NCBI GenBank assembly: GCA_902805495.1
Contig: CADCTH010000156.1
Span: 1-7,142, forward strand
DNA from: an uncultured Actinomycetospora sp.
GTDB lineage: Bacteria > Actinomycetota > Actinomycetes > Mycobacteriales > Pseudonocardiaceae
DNA length: 7,142 bases
Reading direction: 5' to 3'
Every line of letters starts with the position of its first letter. Position 1 is the first letter of the stretch. The notes below the pieces were generated by a model. The model was not told the origin of the DNA. It ran no database searches and saw only the letters and a program-made list of their open reading frames with translations. Made by a program: the position numbers and the translations under genes. Shown here piece after piece: positions 5,070 to 7,142 of this stretch.

Positions 5070-6548
5070 ATGACCGCCCTGGAGCTGTCCCGACTGCAGT
5101 TCGCCGTCGTGACCGTGTACCACTACCTGTTCGTCCCGCTGTCGATCAGCCTGGCGACGCTGACGGCGGTGCTGCAGACGTTCGCCCACCGCAGCACGAA
5201 GCGGAGCGGAGCTGCTGCGCCGGAGGCGGACGACCGCACGGGGGACGTCCGGTGGCAGCGACTGACGCTCGTCGCCGGCAAGCTGCTGATGATCACCTTC
5301 GCGGTCGGGATCGTCACGGGGCTCGTCCAGGAGTTCCAGTTCGGGCTCTCGTGGTCGGCGTTCGCCCGCTTCTACGGCGACGTCTTCGGGCCGACGCTCG
5401 CGGTCGAGGGCATGCTCGCGTTCTTCCTCGAGGCCACGTTCCTGGGGCTGTGGTGGTTCGGGGCCGGCCGGCTGCGGCCCGCGCTGCACCTCGCGACGAT
5501 CTGGGTCGTCGCCGTGGGGACGCTGATCTCCGCCTACGTCATCCTCGCCGCCAACGCGTTCATGCAGAACCCGGTGGCCTACACGCTCGACCCCGAGACC
5601 GGCCGGGCGCGGCTGGGCGACTTCACCGACCTGCTGACCAACCCGGTGGTGCTCGCCGCCTTCCCGCACACGATCGCCGGGGCCTTCGCCGGCGGCGGTG
5701 CGCTCCTGCTGGCGATCGGCGCGTTCCGGGCCTGGCGTGCGCCCGGGGGTGACCCGGACGGCCGCTGGCGCCTGCTCGCCCGCGCGGGGGCGTGGACGAC
5801 GCTCGTCGCCGGCACGGCCGTCGCGCTGACCGGCGACGCGCTCGGCAAGGTCATCACCGCGGTGCAGCCGATGAAGATGGCCGCCGCCGAGGCGCTGTAC
5901 GCCACGCAGTCCGGGGCGCCGTTCTCGCTGTTCGCGGTGGGGGCGCCGGGGCAGAAGGAGCCGTTCTTCTCGCTCGACGTGCCGTGGCTGCTGTCGTTCC
6001 TCGTCAAGGGCGACCCGACCGCGACCGTCCAGGGCATCGACGACCTGCAGGCGCAGTACGTCGCGCAGTTCGGCCCCGGCGAGTACGTGCCCGTGGTGCC
6101 CGTCGCCTACTGGAGCTTCCGGCTCATGATCGGCTTCGGGGTGCTCGCGGCGGCCGTCGGCGCGTGGGTGCTGTGGCGGACGCGGAAGGGGCGCTCGCTC
6201 CAGCCCGGCGCGGGGCTGTCCGGGCTCGCCGACCGGTGGCTGCTGCGTGGCCTGTGGGCGGTGCCGGTGCTGCCCGCGCTGGCGGCGACCGCGGGCTGGC
6301 TGTTCACCGAGAGCGCCCGCCAGCCCTGGCTCGTGTTCGGCCTGTTCCGCACCGCCGACGGCGTCTCGCCGGGCCTGACCGCCGGCGAGATCACCGCCTC
6401 GCTCGCCGGGTTCGCGCTGGTCTACGGCGTGCTGGCCGTGGTCTGGGTGCGCCTGGTGCTGCGGGTGGCGCGCACGGCGGGCGACGACCCCGCGCCGGCC
6501 GAGGACGCCGGCGACGAGCCCGAGCGCGTCCTCGTCCCGTCGTACTAG
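5070..6548 (+). CDS. cydA: Cytochrome bd quinol oxidase subunit I
   Basis: This 492-residue membrane subunit carries hemes b558, b595 and d and oxidises quinol (menaquinol in actinomycetes) while reducing O2 to water. About nine membrane segments are visible. Residues matching known E. coli positions: His18 (H19) and Met353 (M393) for heme b558; His200 (H186) for heme b595; Glu113 and Glu121 (E99, E107) of the proton path; Lys269 and Glu274 (K252, E257) of quinol binding in KMAAAE; Arg351 (R391); and Trp410 and Glu414 (W441, E445). The Q-loop (about 255-345) is the short type. Between segments 1 and 2 there is an extra polar stretch (about 41-60), and the usual GRQPW motif reads ARQPW (416-420). 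ATG 5070 follows AGGAGG at 5058-5063 with a 6-nt gap, a very strong ribosome binding site. cydB follows by 29 bp in one operon; blaI is divergent. Confidence 0.97.
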   Translation: MTALELSRLQFAVVTVYHYLFVPLSISLATLTAVLQTFAHRSTKRSGAAAPEADDRTGDVRWQRLTLVAGKLLMITFAVGIVTGLVQEFQFGLSWSAFARFYGDVFGPTLAVEGMLAFFLEATFLGLWWFGAGRLRPALHLATIWVVAVGTLISAYVILAANAFMQNPVAYTLDPETGRARLGDFTDLLTNPVVLAAFPHTIAGAFAGGGALLLAIGAFRAWRAPGGDPDGRWRLLARAGAWTTLVAGTAVALTGDALGKVITAVQPMKMAAAEALYATQSGAPFSLFAVGAPGQKEPFFSLDVPWLLSFLVKGDPTATVQGIDDLQAQYVAQFGPGEYVPVVPVAYWSFRLMIGFGVLAAAVGAWVLWRTRKGRSLQPGAGLSGLADRWLLRGLWAVPVLPALAATAGWLFTESARQPWLVFGLFRTADGVSPGLTAGEITASLAGFALVYGVLAVVWVRLVLRVARTAGDDPAPAEDAGDEPERVLVPSY

Positions 6549-6577
6549 CTCGTACCAGCGCGTCCTAGGAGCCCGTG

Positions 6578-7142
6578 ATGGACCTGCCCACCCTCTGGTT
6601 CGCCCTGGCGGTCACCTGCTGGGTGCTGTTCTTCGTGCTCGAGGGCTTCGACTTCGGCGTCGGCGTGCTCGCGGGCGTGCTCGGCCGCGACGACCACGAG
6701 CGCGGCGCCGGCGTGACGACGATCGGCCCGGTGTGGGACGGCAACGAGGTCTGGCTCGTGGCCGCGGTCGGGGTGACCTTCGCGGCCTTCCCCGACTGGT
6801 ACGCGGCGCTGATGAGCGGGCTCTACCTCCCGTTCGTGCTGGTCCTGCTGGCGCTGGCCGCCCGCGGGGTGGCCCTGGAGTTCCGCGGCAAGGGTGGCAC
6901 CGCGCGCTGGCGCGCCGTCTGCGACGCCGTGCTCGCGGGTTCGTCGCTGGCCGTCGCGGCGCTCTGGGGCGCGGTGCTGGGCGTCCTGGGCACCGGGCTC
7001 GCGCTCGGCCCCGACGGCGAGGTCGTGGGCTCGGGGCTCGGGCGCTCGCTGGCCCCGCTCGTCGGCGGGCCGGCGCTGCTCGGGGCGGCGCTGGGCGTGG
7101 CGGTGGCGCTGGTGCAGGGGGCGACGTTCCTCGGCCTGCGCA
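6578..7142 (+). CDS. cydB: Cytochrome bd quinol oxidase subunit II, 3' end beyond the window
   Basis: The first 188 codons are visible, and the frame is open at the window edge. Subunit II is a heme-free membrane partner that stabilises CydA and supplies an oxygen or proton path. Signature motifs are FVLEGFDFGVG at 19-29, containing the conserved acidic residue Asp25, and TIGPVWDGNEVWLV at 48-61 with Asp54. FPDWYAALMSGLYLP and the RGVALEFRGK segment follow, and membrane helices fill the rest. ATG 6578 is preceded by AGGAG at 6567-6571 with a 6-nt gap. It begins 29 bp after the cydA stop with no visible terminator between, so the two subunits are cotranscribed. Any cydDC transporter or small CydX-like subunit would lie beyond the window. 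Confidence 0.96.
   Translation, partial: MDLPTLWFALAVTCWVLFFVLEGFDFGVGVLAGVLGRDDHERGAGVTTIGPVWDGNEVWLVAAVGVTFAAFPDWYAALMSGLYLPFVLVLLALAARGVALEFRGKGGTARWRAVCDAVLAGSSLAVAALWGAVLGVLGTGLALGPDGEVVGSGLGRSLAPLVGGPALLGAALGVAVALVQGATFLGLR

Noticed and set aside
6539..6556. GTCGTA plus repeated CGTAC at the cydA-cydB junction as a further BlaI site
   Set aside because: The half-site overlaps the end of the cydA coding sequence, and no partner arm sits at the 5-bp spacing. Single GTCGTA copies also occur inside other genes (for example near 34 and 555).

Overview
The window is very GC-rich, gene-dense DNA with short intergenic gaps, GTG and TTG starts and actinobacterial protein families (a short Q-loop CydA, a BlaI plus M56 pair without a penicillin sensor, a DivIVA-like coiled-coil protein). 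It most likely comes from a high-GC actinomycete. A Pseudonocardia-like genus would fit, but that is an impression and not a demonstrated assignment.

Left part (1-3626), acyl-CoA metabolism. On the minus strand, read right to left, are a methylmalonyl/ethylmalonyl-CoA epimerase (2580-2107), crotonyl-CoA carboxylase/reductase ccr (2024-693), and a DivIVA-domain coiled-coil protein that runs off the window (624-1). Divergent from the epimerase, across a 62-bp gap with two compact palindromes, is meaB (2643-3626), the G-protein chaperone of B12-dependent acyl-CoA mutases. Together these cover reductive carboxylation of crotonyl-CoA to (2S)-ethylmalonyl-CoA, epimerisation to the (2R) form, and protection of the mutase that would act next. 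No mutase gene lies in the window. The products could feed central metabolism (ethylmalonyl-CoA or propionate routes) or polyketide extender-unit supply.

Right part (3631-7142), a respiratory oxidase with its own regulator. A minus-strand pair encodes a BlaI/MecI-family repressor (4991-4566) and a membrane M56 metallopeptidase (4533-3631). Divergent from blaI is cydA (5070-6548), followed by cydB (6578 onward, cut by the window edge), the two main subunits of cytochrome bd quinol oxidase. The 78-bp blaI-cydA gap holds two tandem 17-bp dyads of the same design, TAC(T/G)AC-N5-GTCGTA, laid over a candidate cydA promoter.

The most interesting reading is that a repressor/protease pair of the type best known from beta-lactam resistance is wired directly to cytochrome bd oxidase and to itself. 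The peptidase has an intact zinc site but no penicillin-binding sensor domain, so the inducing signal is unknown. The two halves meet at convergent stop codons separated by 4 bp. No RNA genes, insertion sequences, CRISPR arrays or attachment sites were seen, and no non-coding stretch exceeds 100 bp.
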